This document shows, piece after piece, positions 16,498 to 25,037 of a DNA stretch of 64,000 nucleotides. The position numbers were made by a program, and so were the translations under genes. The notes beneath the pieces were generated by a model. It had not been told where the DNA came from and made no database searches. It was given only the letters and a program-made list of their open reading frames with translations. Source of the DNA: Limnohabitans sp. WS1 (GTDB taxonomy: Bacteria > Pseudomonadota > Gammaproteobacteria > Burkholderiales > Burkholderiaceae_C); NCBI RefSeq assembly GCF_003063265.1, contig NZ_NERU01000001.1, forward strand, positions 62,001-126,000, written 5' to 3'. Position 1 is the stretch's first letter. Each line of letters starts with the position of its first letter.

Positions 16498-17970
16498 ATG
16501 ACCGTTCGGCCTTTACTTGCCTCTTTGTGCGCCAGTCTGGATGACTTTTTGGCCCAGCCCCTGAACACCGTGGCGGTGTCCGGGGCGTCGGCCGTGGCCA
16601 TCCTGGATGCCAACCAGCCGGTGTTTTATGTGGTCAGTCCGGCGTTTTGGCAGCAAATGACCGATTTGGGCCAGGCTGCACCCGCCCAAGGTCTGCGCAA
16701 ACCCGGACAGCCCCGACGCCCGGCACCGGCGGCCAGGTCAGATCCGGGATTTGACGCGCACGACGAGGACCTGGATGAAGACTTGGGCGATGAAGAAGAT
16801 GGCGACGAAGGCGGCTCGGGCCATGGTGGTGACGAACCCCGACCTGCAGGGCATGCCCGGCAGGGCGCGGCCACACCAGCAAGCAAATCGCGAAAAGCCG
16901 GGTACGGGTCTGGCGATGTGGCGGGCTCGGTGCTGACCCAAGGGGCCATGCGTTTCAACCGTTTTGACGCTTTGGCCGACCAGCTGATGGACCTGGAAAA
17001 CCAGCGCGTCAAGCGCGGTGAGCTGAGCGCCGCCTCGGTGGGAATTTTGAAAAACCGGCTCGACGCGCATGTGTTGCCGTATTTCAAATACATCCCGCCC
17101 TCTCAGGTCACGCCCATGATGATGGACGCCTTTGTGCAGCGCTTGACCGACAGCCACCTGAGCTCGACCACGGTATCGCAATACCTGGTGGTGGTGCGCA
17201 AACTGCTCAAGCTGGCGATTCGCCATGGGTTTTTGCGCGAGATCCCCGAGCTGCCCTCTATTAAGGTGGCCAACCGGCCCCGCTCGATGCTGAGCCTGCG
17301 CGAATACGCCGCGGTGGTGCGCACGGCCCACCGTTTGTCCAGAAAAGGCGACAAGGCCCCCGAGGTCAAGGCGTCCACCGGCTACCGCGAACGCTTTTGG
17401 GTGCAGCCGCGCCACCTGACTTTGCCCCCAGACATGGCCTGGGCCATCCGCTTCATGGTCAACAGCTTTGTGCGCCCCGGCGACTTGCGCCAACTCAAGC
17501 ACAAGCATGTGCAGGTGGTGCGGGGCACAAGTGTGTATTTGCGCATGACCTTGCCCCAAACCAAAAAGCACGATGCCCCCATGGTGACCTTGCGCCCGGC
17601 GGTGCAGGTCTACGAGTCGGCTTTGGCCCAGGCGCGTTTGGACGGCTTTGGCCAACCCGACGACTACGTGTTTTTGCCCGCAGAAAACGACCGCAATTAC
17701 GCATTGGCGGTGCTGGGCTTTTGGTTCAAGTGGGTGATGCGCGAGGCGGGTGTGCCCTCGGAAGACGTGATGGGCCGCCTGCGCACGCTGTACTGTTTGC
17801 GCCACACGTCCATCATGTTCAGGCTGCTGTATGGGCAAGGCATTGACATGCTGACCTTGGCCCGCAATGCCCGTACCTCGGTGCAAATGATCGAGCGCTT
17901 TTACGCCTCGGCGCTCGATGGCGAGATGAACGTGGCCATGCTGCAAAGCCGGCGCACGTCCAAGTCTTGA
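16498..17970 (+). CDS. Tyrosine recombinase/integrase with Phd/YefM-like N-terminal domain
   Basis: Predicted 490-aa protein. Residues about 15-58 (AVSGASAVAILDANQPVFY and a following SPAFWQQM) resemble the core of Phd/YefM/StbD antitoxins (PVAVLNxNxPAFYxVP...). An acidic linker at about 82-114 follows, then a helical core-binding region (about 150-255) and a tyrosine-recombinase catalytic region. The catalytic Arg residues R326 (VRPGDL) and R435 (CLRHTS) and Tyr Y469 (ERFYAS) are present. The position of the box II His holds Y432 and that of the second His/Trp holds N457. Such changes occur in diverged recombinases, so activity is uncertain. It stands alone beside a porin missing its 5' end; no att site was recognised. 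Confidence 0.75.
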   Translation: MTVRPLLASLCASLDDFLAQPLNTVAVSGASAVAILDANQPVFYVVSPAFWQQMTDLGQAAPAQGLRKPGQPRRPAPAARSDPGFDAHDEDLDEDLGDEEDGDEGGSGHGGDEPRPAGHARQGAATPASKSRKAGYGSGDVAGSVLTQGAMRFNRFDALADQLMDLENQRVKRGELSAASVGILKNRLDAHVLPYFKYIPPSQVTPMMMDAFVQRLTDSHLSSTTVSQYLVVVRKLLKLAIRHGFLREIPELPSIKVANRPRSMLSLREYAAVVRTAHRLSRKGDKAPEVKASTGYRERFWVQPRHLTLPPDMAWAIRFMVNSFVRPGDLRQLKHKHVQVVRGTSVYLRMTLPQTKKHDAPMVTLRPAVQVYESALAQARLDGFGQPDDYVFLPAENDRNYALAVLGFWFKWVMREAGVPSEDVMGRLRTLYCLRHTSIMFRLLYGQGIDMLTLARNARTSVQMIERFYASALDGEMNVAMLQSRRTSKS

Positions 17971-18006
17971 ATGGCCTGCTGCTCAGGCCCGCGCCCTCGG
18001 TTCGGG

Positions 18007-19008
18007 TCAGCCGGGTTTGATCTGACCCTTGATGACCACATCTTTCCAGCGGGCCTGTTCTTTGGCGATGAAGGCAGCATATTCGCTGGACGGGCCGCCT
18101 CCGGGGATGGCGCTTTCGGCGGCGTATTTGGCCATCACTTCGGGTGATTTCATGACCTTGGCGCATTCTTGCTGGAGTTTCAGCAAGATTTCCGGTGGGG
18201 TGCCCGCCCGCGCCGTGATGCCGTACCACTGCACAGTCTCAAAATCTTTGAGCCCGCTCTCGGCCACGGTGGGCACGTCGGGCAACACCGGGATGCGTTC
18301 GGTCGTGCCCGTGGCCAGGCAGCGCAAAGCGCCGCTCTTGATGTGGGGCAGCAGGGCCGGGGTGCCGGCCGAGAACAGCTGAATGCGGCCAGCGAGCACA
18401 TCATTCAGGGCCGGACCCGTGCCTCGGTAAGGGATGTGGGTGATGAACATGCCCGTGGCCAGCTTGAGGGCTTCCATGGCCAAGTGGCCTGCGCTGGCGT
18501 TGCCGGCCGAGGCGTAGTTGAGTTGGCCGGGACGGGCCTTGACGTAAGCAATCAGCGATTTGAGGTCGGTCACGGGCACGTCTTTGTGCACCACAAACAA
18601 ACTGGGCACGCGCGACAACAGGGTCACGGGCACAAAGTCTTTGTTCACGTCGTAGCCGCTGTCGGGGTAGATCAGGGGGTTGACCGCCATCAGGCCGATG
18701 TGGCTCATGACGATGGTGTAGCCGTCGGCTGGGGTGCGCATCATCTCTTGCATGGCGGGCACGCCGCCGCCGCCGCCTTTGTTGTCGATGATGAAGGACA
18801 CGCCCATTTGTTTGGTCAATTCGGCCGCGATGGTGCGGGCCACGATGCTGGAGGTGCCGCCCGGTGCAAAGGGCACGATCCAGCGGATGGGTTTGTTGGG
18901 CCAAGCCGATTGGGCGTGGCCGCTGATGCCGGTGGCGGCCAAACCGGCTGCACCCATCCATTTGAGGTAGTCGCGGCGGGGCAGTGTGGGGTTGTTCTGT
19001 TCGTTCAT
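18007..19008 (-). CDS. Bug/TctC-family receptor linked to TctA
   Basis: Predicted 333-aa periplasmic binding protein with a twin-arginine-like leader (PRRDYLKWMGAAGLAATG). The Bug motifs are IRWIVPFAPGGTSSIVAR and FIIDNKGGGGGVPAMQE. The start at 19008 is preceded by AGGGAG; an earlier Met at 19032 lies upstream of that ribosome site. It is on the same strand as tctA, 77 bp after its stop, so it may be co-transcribed and could supply ligand to TctAB, especially if tctC is broken. This partnership is inferred from position. Confidence 0.88.
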   Translation of the reverse strand: MNEQNNPTLPRRDYLKWMGAAGLAATGISGHAQSAWPNKPIRWIVPFAPGGTSSIVARTIAAELTKQMGVSFIIDNKGGGGGVPAMQEMMRTPADGYTIVMSHIGLMAVNPLIYPDSGYDVNKDFVPVTLLSRVPSLFVVHKDVPVTDLKSLIAYVKARPGQLNYASAGNASAGHLAMEALKLATGMFITHIPYRGTGPALNDVLAGRIQLFSAGTPALLPHIKSGALRCLATGTTERIPVLPDVPTVAESGLKDFETVQWYGITARAGTPPEILLKLQQECAKVMKSPEVMAKYAAESAIPGGGPSSEYAAFIAKEQARWKDVVIKGQIKPG

Positions 19009-19085
19009 GTCATTTGTCTCCCTAAAAATCATGGGTGCTGCATCACACCAAAAAGGTGCTGTGTTTCAAAGAGGGAAACCACGCA

Positions 19086-20582
19086 TCAAGACGTGGCTGG
19101 GCGGCGAAACTGTCGCCAAAGTGTCGGGGCCACCAACAACAAAGCCGCCACCAGCATCAAGCCGCCCGACAAAGGCCGCGTGAAGAAGGTGGACCAGTCG
19201 CCTTGGCTGATGGTGAGCGCCTGGCGCATGGATTGTTCGCCCAGGGGGGCCAAAATCAAGCCCACGATCAGCGGTGCGGCCGGAAAGTCAAAGCGCCGCA
19301 TGATGTAGCCCAGCAAGCCAAACACAAACAGCAAGCCCACGTTGAACACCGAGTTGCCTGCGCCGTACACGCCCGCAGTCGAGATGACGATGATGCCCGC
19401 ATACAGCCAAGGCGGTGGGATTTTGAGCAGCTTGACCCACAGGCTGACCAGCGGCAAGTTGAGCACCAGCAAGATCACATTGCCGATGTAGAGGCTGGCG
19501 ATCAGCGTCCACACCAGGCTGCCTTGTTGGCTGAAGAGTTGCGGACCGGTCTGGATGCCGTAGCCCTCAAAGGCCGACAGCATGATGGCGGCGGTGGCCG
19601 AGGTGGGAATGCCCAGGGTGAGCAGCGGCATCAACACCCCCGCAGCGGCAGCGTTGTTGGCCGCTTCAGGCCCGGCCACACCTTCGATGGCGCCGTGGCC
19701 AAATTCTTCGGGGTGCTTGGAGAGTTTTTTCTCGGTGTAGTACGACAGCAGCGTGGGCAGTTCGGCCCCGCCAGCGGGCATGGCGCCGATGGGAAAGCCA
19801 AAGAAAGCGCCACGGAACCAGGCTTTCCACGAACGCGCCCAGTCTTGTTTGCTCATCCACAGGCTGCCCGAGAGTTTCATGACTTCGCCGCCTTTGGACT
19901 CGCGCCCTTGCCAAGCCAGGTACAGCGCCTCGCCCACGGCAAACAGGCCCACTGCGGCCACGGTCACCTCGATGCCGTCGAGCAATTCGGGGCGGCCAAA
20001 GGTGAAGCGGGGCTGGCCGGTTTGCAGGTCCACACCCACCATGCCCAAGAGCAAACCCAGGCCGAGTGCCACCAGGCCGCGCAGCATGGAGTTGCCCAGC
20101 ACGGCCGACACGGCCACCACCGACAAGACCATGAGGCTGAAGTATTCGGCCGGGCCAAAAGCCAGAGCCGCTTCGACCACCCAAGGGGCCACAAAAGTCA
20201 GGGCCAGCGTGCCAATGGTGCCGGCCACAAAGCTGCCGATGGCTGCGGTAGCCAGCGCTTGGCCCGCACGGCCGCGTCGGGCCATTTTGTTGCCTTCCAG
20301 CGCGGTGACCACTGCCGCTGATTCGCCCGGGGTGTTGAGCAAGATGGAGGTGGTCGACCCCCCATAGGCTGCGCCGTAATAAATGCCTGCGAACATGACG
20401 AACATGCTGGTGGCGGGCACATGGTAGGTCAGGGGCAAAAGCAAGGCGATGGTCAGCGCTGGGCCAATGCCGGGCAGCACGCCGACCAGCGTGCCGACAA
20501 AGCAGCCCACAAAGCCCCACATCAAGGTGGTGGGTTGCAAGGCAATGGCAAAGCCACCCATCAGGGCGTCAAAAGCTTCCAT
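19086..20582 (-). CDS. tctA: Tripartite tricarboxylate transporter large membrane subunit TctA
   Basis: Predicted 498-aa integral membrane protein with about 11-12 hydrophobic segments, the usual TctA length. Signature regions include [21 protein letters not shown] (about 30-50), [20 protein letters not shown] (about 68-87) and, after the middle, [19 protein letters not shown]. It forms the secondary transporter with TctB and a periplasmic receptor. The start at 20582 lies 54 bp before the four-unit REP array that separates it from tctB, so its expression probably depends on reading through that array or on a promoter inside it. Confidence 0.94.
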   Translation of the reverse strand: MEAFDALMGGFAIALQPTTLMWGFVGCFVGTLVGVLPGIGPALTIALLLPLTYHVPATSMFVMFAGIYYGAAYGGSTTSILLNTPGESAAVVTALEGNKMARRGRAGQALATAAIGSFVAGTIGTLALTFVAPWVVEAALAFGPAEYFSLMVLSVVAVSAVLGNSMLRGLVALGLGLLLGMVGVDLQTGQPRFTFGRPELLDGIEVTVAAVGLFAVGEALYLAWQGRESKGGEVMKLSGSLWMSKQDWARSWKAWFRGAFFGFPIGAMPAGGAELPTLLSYYTEKKLSKHPEEFGHGAIEGVAGPEAANNAAAAGVLMPLLTLGIPTSATAAIMLSAFEGYGIQTGPQLFSQQGSLVWTLIASLYIGNVILLVLNLPLVSLWVKLLKIPPPWLYAGIIVISTAGVYGAGNSVFNVGLLFVFGLLGYIMRRFDFPAAPLIVGLILAPLGEQSMRQALTISQGDWSTFFTRPLSGGLMLVAALLLVAPTLWRQFRRPATS

Positions 20583-20635
20583 GGCAAATCCGATCTATAT
20601 ACATTGTGTGTTGAGTGCAGGGCGTTGATGTCCCC

Positions 20636-20983
20636 TGTAGGAGCGGCGCCCTCGCCGCGATGAACCCTCGCAGACCACTGCCCATCGCCCCGAGGGCGGG
20701 GCTCCCACAAGGGGAAGTCCCCTGTAGGAGCGGTGCCCTCGCCGCGATGAACCCTCGCAGACCACTGCCCATCGCCCCGAGGGCGGGGCTCCCACAAGGG
20801 GAAGACCCCTGTAGGATCGGCGCCCTCGCCGCGATGAACCCTCGCAGACCACTGCCCATCGCCCCGAGGGCGGGGCTCCTACAAAGGGAAGACCCCTGTA
20901 GGCGCGGCGCCCTCGCCGCGATGAACCCTCGCAGACCACTGCCCATCGCCCCGAGGGCGGGGCTCCTACAAAGGGAAGTCCCC
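20636..20983. repeat. Tandem REP array, four 87-bp units, within the tct operon
   Basis: TGTAGG starts recur at 20636, 20723, 20810 and 20897, and a truncated fifth TGT at 20984, giving an exact 87-bp period. Each unit has the stem GCGGCG-CCCT-CGCCGC and, opposed, GCCCCG-AGGG-CGGGGC, joined by CCTCGCAGACCACTGCCC. It fills the 420-bp gap between tctB and tctA, two genes that normally abut. The hairpins may set differential expression of tctCB against tctA. Confidence 0.88.
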
Positions 20984-21002
20984 TGTCGTGCGGAACGCTC
21001 TC

Positions 21003-21467
21003 TCAAATCAACCAAGGCAGAGCAGGTCCCAAACCAACACCCAACAGCTGCGCAAACACAAACCAGAAAGTGCTGGCAATGGCGGCGCAGATCAGGGCCG
21101 ATTTGAGGCCCAAAGGCGCATCAAACGAGCGGGCCACGCCCATGCCGCACAGCGTGCCGGGAATGACAAAGCCCAAGGGAATGACCAGCACGATGAAGGC
21201 CACACCACCGCCCAGCAAACTGAGCACGCGGGTGTTGGCACCAGGCAGGGCCGATTGGTCCGGCGCTTGGCTTTCGTCGGTTTGGCGGCCGCGCCAGGCG
21301 CTCACGCCGTACAACACGGCAAAAACACTCAGCGCCGCCACGATCACGCCGGGTGCCAGCACAGGCCCCACGGTCATCTGCATCATGGATTCAGGAATGA
21401 CCGTGACCTGCCAAGCAGCCACTCCGCACAGGGCGATCAGCAAAAGGGCCACGCGAAAAGGCGTCAT
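21003..21467 (-). CDS. tctB: Tripartite tricarboxylate transporter small membrane subunit TctB
   Basis: Predicted 154-aa membrane protein with four hydrophobic segments (about 5-22, 33-57, 83-105 and 122-148), typical of TctB. It partners TctA in proton/sodium-coupled carboxylate uptake. Its ATG overlaps the TGA that ends the second reading frame of tctC (ATGA), which is the canonical tctCB junction and supports the tctC frameshift call. The next gene, tctA, is separated by the REP array at 20636-20983. Confidence 0.88.
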   Translation of the reverse strand: MTPFRVALLLIALCGVAAWQVTVIPESMMQMTVGPVLAPGVIVAALSVFAVLYGVSAWRGRQTDESQAPDQSALPGANTRVLSLLGGGVAFIVLVIPLGFVIPGTLCGMGVARSFDAPLGLKSALICAAIASTFWFVFAQLLGVGLGPALPWLI

Positions 21468-22437
21468 GCCAGGCCCAGTTCTTTCATCAGGATTTCTTTC
21501 TCGGCGATGTCCTTGGCCAGGTCGCGCTCAAACGGGCGCTCGGTCATGAAGGCGTCGGTCCACTTGCGTGTTTCCAACTCTTGCTTCCACTGCGCAGACG
21601 CGTTGAGTTTGGTCACGAAATCGATCATGGCTTCGCGCTGGGCGTCCGAGATGCCGGGGGGGCAAACACGCCACGCCAGTTGGACTCGGTCACGTTCACA
21701 CCCAACTCGCTCAATGTGGGCACGTTCACGCCGGGAATGCGGCGCTTGCCGGACACCGCCAGCGGAATCATGCGGCCGGCCTTGATCTGTTCTTCAAATT
21801 CAGAGTAGCCCGAAATACCGGCCGACACCTGGCCGCCCAAGATGGCCGCGTTGGCGGGGCCGCCACCTGCAAACGCCACATAAGCGGCTTCGCGTGGGTT
21901 TTTGCCCAAGGCTTTGATCAACATGCCCAAAATCAGGTGATCGGTGCCGCCCGCGCTGCCGCCCGCGACCGACACGGCCTTGGGGTTGGCCTTGATGGCG
22001 GCTTCGAGCTCTTTCCAGGTTTTGATCTTGCCGCTGGCAGGCACCACGATCACGCCAGCTTCTTCGGTCAGGCGGGCAATCGGGGTCACGTTCTTGATGG
22101 TCACGGGGCTCTTGTTGGCAATGCCCGCACCGATCATGACCGAGCCGCCGACCATCAGGCTGTTGCCCTGGCCTTTGCGCTGGTTCACGTAACGGGGCAG
22201 ACCCACCATGCCGCCTGCGCCGCCGACGTTTTCAAACTGCATGGTGCCCACCAGGCCAGCGGCTTTGGCGGCGCGTTCGATGGCGCGGGCTGTGCCGTCC
22301 CAGCCGCCACCAGGGGCTGCGGGCACGAACATGTTGATGCTGGCGATCAGGGGCTTGGCTTGCGCCCAAGCGGGCAAGGCCATGGATGCGCCAGCGGCAG
22401 CGCCGAGGGCCAGAAAGTCGCGTTTGGAAAGGGTCAT
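21464..22437 (-). pseudogene. tctC: TctC periplasmic receptor, frameshifted at a G7/C7 run
   Basis: The first frame runs from 22437 and encodes 270 residues: signal peptide (MTLSKRDFLALGAAAGASMA...), FVPAAPGGGWDGTARAIE and VGGAGGMVGLPRYV receptor loops, then NWRGVFAPP, after which it turns into unrelated residues and stops at 21625. At 21656-21662 the plus strand has seven G. One extra base would restore GISDAQREAMIDFV and continue to ELGLA and a TGA at 21464, overlapping the tctB start in the standard way. The repaired product would be 324 aa, the normal TctC length. This is either a sequencing error in a homopolymer, a real inactivation, or slippage-based phase variation. Confidence 0.85.
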
Positions 22438-22539
22438 GCGGGTCTCCTGTGTGAAAATGAAATGTCGTTTCTGCTGGGTGTCAGCCTTGGCCAGGCCCTG
22501 TGCAGATGCGTTGATTTTGGTGTGCTGCTGGCGGTGAAA

Positions 22540-22557
22540 CTGTCAAACAGCTGTCAA
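22540..22557. promoter_or_regulatory. Candidate TctD binding site (direct repeat)
   Basis: CTGTCAA occurs at 22540-22546 and again at 22551-22557, an 11-bp phase, in the 150-bp gap between the divergent tctC and tctD. OmpR-family response regulators usually bind direct repeats spaced about one helical turn, so TctD could bind here to control both directions. This is inferred from spacing only. Confidence 0.45.
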
Positions 22558-22587
22558 TTGCGTTCAGTGAAAACCCTCGAAACCCCC

Positions 22588-23310
22588 ATGACCCCCCGAA
22601 TCTTGTTGGTGGAAGATACGCCCGACATTGCCCTGTGGCTGGGCACGGCTTTGCGTCAAGGGGGCATGGCGGTCGAATTTGCCACCGATGGCCATGAAGC
22701 CGACCGCTGCCTGCAGACGGGCCATGGTTTTGATGCGGTCTTGCTCGATTTGCAGCTGCCCGGGCAAGACGGCCTGAGCGTGTTGCAGGCCTTGCGGGCG
22801 CGGGGCGACACGGTGCCAGTGTTGATTTTGACGGCGCGGGCCAGCGTGCCCGACCGGGTGCTGGGCCTGAACATGGGGGCCGACGACTATTTGCCCAAGC
22901 CTTTTGATTTGAGTGAACTCGAAGCCCGCTTGCAGGTCTTGTTGCGCCGCCAAGGCCGCACCAAAACCAGCGCCTTGCGCTGGGGCCCGCTGGAGATGCA
23001 GCCCGACACCAGCGAGGTGCAGCTGCACGGCCAGCCGCTGGCGCTGACCCAGCGCGAGGCGGCGGCGCTGCGCGTGTTGCTGGCTTCGCCCCAGCGCACC
23101 GTGAGCAAAGAGCAGCTGCACGCCGAGGTGTTTGCCGACGAGTCTGCCGGGTTGGATGCGGTGGAGGTGCTGATTTACCGCTTGCGCAAAAAGCTCGAAT
23201 CGGCCGCGCTGGTGCCCGGCGCAGGGGCCGGTGTGGCGATCACCACCTTTCGCGGCATGGGTTACATGCTGACCCAGGCGGTCAAGCACTCACAGGCCCC
23301 GACGCCATGA
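22588..23310 (+). CDS. tctD: Response regulator, OmpR family (TctD-like)
   Basis: Predicted 240-aa regulator. The receiver domain occupies about 1-115 with acidic E9/D10, phospho-acceptor D54 (VLLDLQLPG) and conserved Lys in LPKPFD. A winged-helix output domain covers about 125-230 (ALTQREAAALRVLL ... VEVLIYRLRKKLE ... GMGYML). It is divergent from tctC and ten bases before the kinase gene. In related systems TctDE activates tricarboxylate transport genes. The ATG at 22588 was chosen because it begins the receiver fold exactly; a GTG at 22567 is possible. Confidence 0.92.
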   Translation: MTPRILLVEDTPDIALWLGTALRQGGMAVEFATDGHEADRCLQTGHGFDAVLLDLQLPGQDGLSVLQALRARGDTVPVLILTARASVPDRVLGLNMGADDYLPKPFDLSELEARLQVLLRRQGRTKTSALRWGPLEMQPDTSEVQLHGQPLALTQREAAALRVLLASPQRTVSKEQLHAEVFADESAGLDAVEVLIYRLRKKLESAALVPGAGAGVAITTFRGMGYMLTQAVKHSQAPTP

Positions 23311-23320
23311 GCGCTTTTTC

Positions 23321-24751
23321 ATGAGCGATTCCCCGCAGGTTTGGGCGCCTTCTGCCACGTCCTTGCGCAGGCGCTTGCTCAGCTGGATCTTGTTGCCGCT
23401 GGCCGGCCTGATTGGCATCAACGCCTGGGTGGGCTATGGCAATGCGGTGCAGGCGGCCAATGAGGCCTACGACCGGTCTTTGTATTTGGCCGCCCGTACC
23501 TTGGCCGAAGAGCTGGAGTGGCGCGAGGGCCGCCTGCAGCTGGATGTGACCAAGGCGGCCGGTTATCTGTTTGAAAACCACACCGGCTCGCGCTTGTTTT
23601 ACAAAATCACCTCACCCGGTGGCCAGTGGCTGGCGGGCGTGGCCGCCGTGCCCGATGTGCCTGCCCGTGCCCAGTCGGCGGTCAAGTTTTTTGCGCTGGT
23701 GCAGTTTGACGATGGCCAATACCTGAGCCAGCCGGTGCGTCTGGCGCAGCTCATGCATGTGGTGGAGGCCGATGCGGGGGGGGCTGGGGCCAAAGCCATG
23801 GAGCCGTTGGTCAAGATCACCGTGGCCGAGACCATGGAGGCTCGCCAGCAACTGATTGAACACATTTTGTGGGACACCTTGGGCAGCCAAGGCTTGCTGC
23901 TGTTGGCCGCCGCGTTGCTGGTGGTGTGGGGCGTGCAGCGCGGCATTCGCCCACTGGAGGCGTTTCGGCAGCAACTGGCCCAAAAAGCCGATGACGATTT
24001 TTCACCCATTGAGCCGCCGGATTTGCCGCGCGAGCTGCGCCCCTTGATCGAGACTCTGAACAGTTATCTGGCGCGTTTGGGGCGTTTGATCGACATCCGC
24101 AAACGCTTTTTGGACAACGCCGCACACCAATTGCGCACGCCGCTCACCGCCCTCAAAACCCAGCTGACCTTGGTACAGCGCAGCACAGAGCCTGAACAGG
24201 TCCAGACTTTGGTGGGGGCGGCACACCAGACCACCGACGATGCGGTGCGCCTGACCGAGCAGTTGCTGGCCATGACGCGGGTCGAGCATGCCCGCGAAAT
24301 GCACAGCCCACAGCGTGTGGATTTGGTGGATTTGGCCCGGCGGGTGACACAAGAGCATTTGCTTCGCGCCCACCAGTCGGGCGACGATTTGGGTTTGGAG
24401 TTGCAAGCGGACAGCAGTGACGTGCAGGGCGTGGATTTGTTGCTGCACGAAGCACTGAGCAACCTGATCGACAACGCCATGCACCACAGCCCGGTGGGTA
24501 CACACATCACGGTGCGTGTGGGGCCCGCTTGGGTCGAGGTGGTGGACGATGGGCCGGGCATTGCGCCTGCGCATCAGGCCCATGTGTTTGAACGCTTTTA
24601 CCGCGCCGCACCCTCAGGCGTGCCGGGCAGTGGTTTGGGCTTGGCCATTGTCAAAGAAATCGCCAGCCAACAAGGTGCACAAGTCGGTTTGCAAAGCCCT
24701 GTGGCAGACGGGCGTGGCACCGCCATTCGCTTGAGCTGGCCACTTGCCTGA
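23321..24751 (+). CDS. tctE: Sensor histidine kinase (TctE-like)
   Basis: Predicted 476-aa inner-membrane kinase. TM1 is about 18-37 and TM2 about 189-206, flanking a periplasmic sensor region of about 150 residues of the TctE type. A dimerisation/phosphoacceptor helix carries NAAHQLRTPLTAL with H269. ATP-binding motifs follow: N box HEALSNLIDNAMHHSP, G1 DDGPGI and G2 GSGLGLAIVKE. It follows tctD by ten bases, so the two form an operon. It probably senses an external carboxylate. A REP array starts 30 bp after the stop. Confidence 0.92.
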   Translation: MSDSPQVWAPSATSLRRRLLSWILLPLAGLIGINAWVGYGNAVQAANEAYDRSLYLAARTLAEELEWREGRLQLDVTKAAGYLFENHTGSRLFYKITSPGGQWLAGVAAVPDVPARAQSAVKFFALVQFDDGQYLSQPVRLAQLMHVVEADAGGAGAKAMEPLVKITVAETMEARQQLIEHILWDTLGSQGLLLLAAALLVVWGVQRGIRPLEAFRQQLAQKADDDFSPIEPPDLPRELRPLIETLNSYLARLGRLIDIRKRFLDNAAHQLRTPLTALKTQLTLVQRSTEPEQVQTLVGAAHQTTDDAVRLTEQLLAMTRVEHAREMHSPQRVDLVDLARRVTQEHLLRAHQSGDDLGLELQADSSDVQGVDLLLHEALSNLIDNAMHHSPVGTHITVRVGPAWVEVVDDGPGIAPAHQAHVFERFYRAAPSGVPGSGLGLAIVKEIASQQGAQVGLQSPVADGRGTAIRLSWPLA

Positions 24752-24781
24752 GCAGGCTCAATCTAACTGCTTAACCCCCCC

Positions 24782-25020
24782 GTAGGAGCGACGCCCTCGT
24801 CGCGATCACCCTCGCAGACCACCACCCATCGCCCCGAGGGCGGGGCTCCCACAAAACCAGGAGCTCCCACAAAACGCTTTTCCCCGTAGGAGCGACGCCC
24901 TCGTCGCGATCACCCTCGCAGACCACCACCCATCGCCCCAAGGGTGGGGCTCCCACAAAACCAGGAGCTCCCACAAAACGCTTTTCCCCTGTAGGAGCGA
25001 CGCCCCCGTCGCGATGAACC
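24782..25020. repeat. Tandem REP array, 104/105-bp period
   Basis: GTAGGAGCGACG starts at 24782, 24886 and 24991. Two complete units and a third, truncated one all use the GCGACG-CCCT-CGTCGC stem, followed by GCCCCGAGGGCGGGGC (or GCCCCAAGGGTGGGGC in unit two) and the locus-specific spacer ACCAGGAGCTCCCACAAAAC. The unit-two stem has matched changes on both sides (G to A with C to T), which keeps pairing. It lies between the convergent tctE and hexR. Confidence 0.85.
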
Positions 25021-25037
25021 CTTGCCGACAGGAACCT

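Noticed and set aside
16430-17970. Insertion of a complete mobile element into the porin
   Set aside because: The missing porin 5' end is not found on the far side of the recombinase gene within the window, and no terminal repeats or target duplication were seen, so simple insertion is not supported.
20636-20983. CRISPR array
   Set aside because: The repeats are tandem without unique spacers, each repeat is itself two hairpins, and there are no cas genes.
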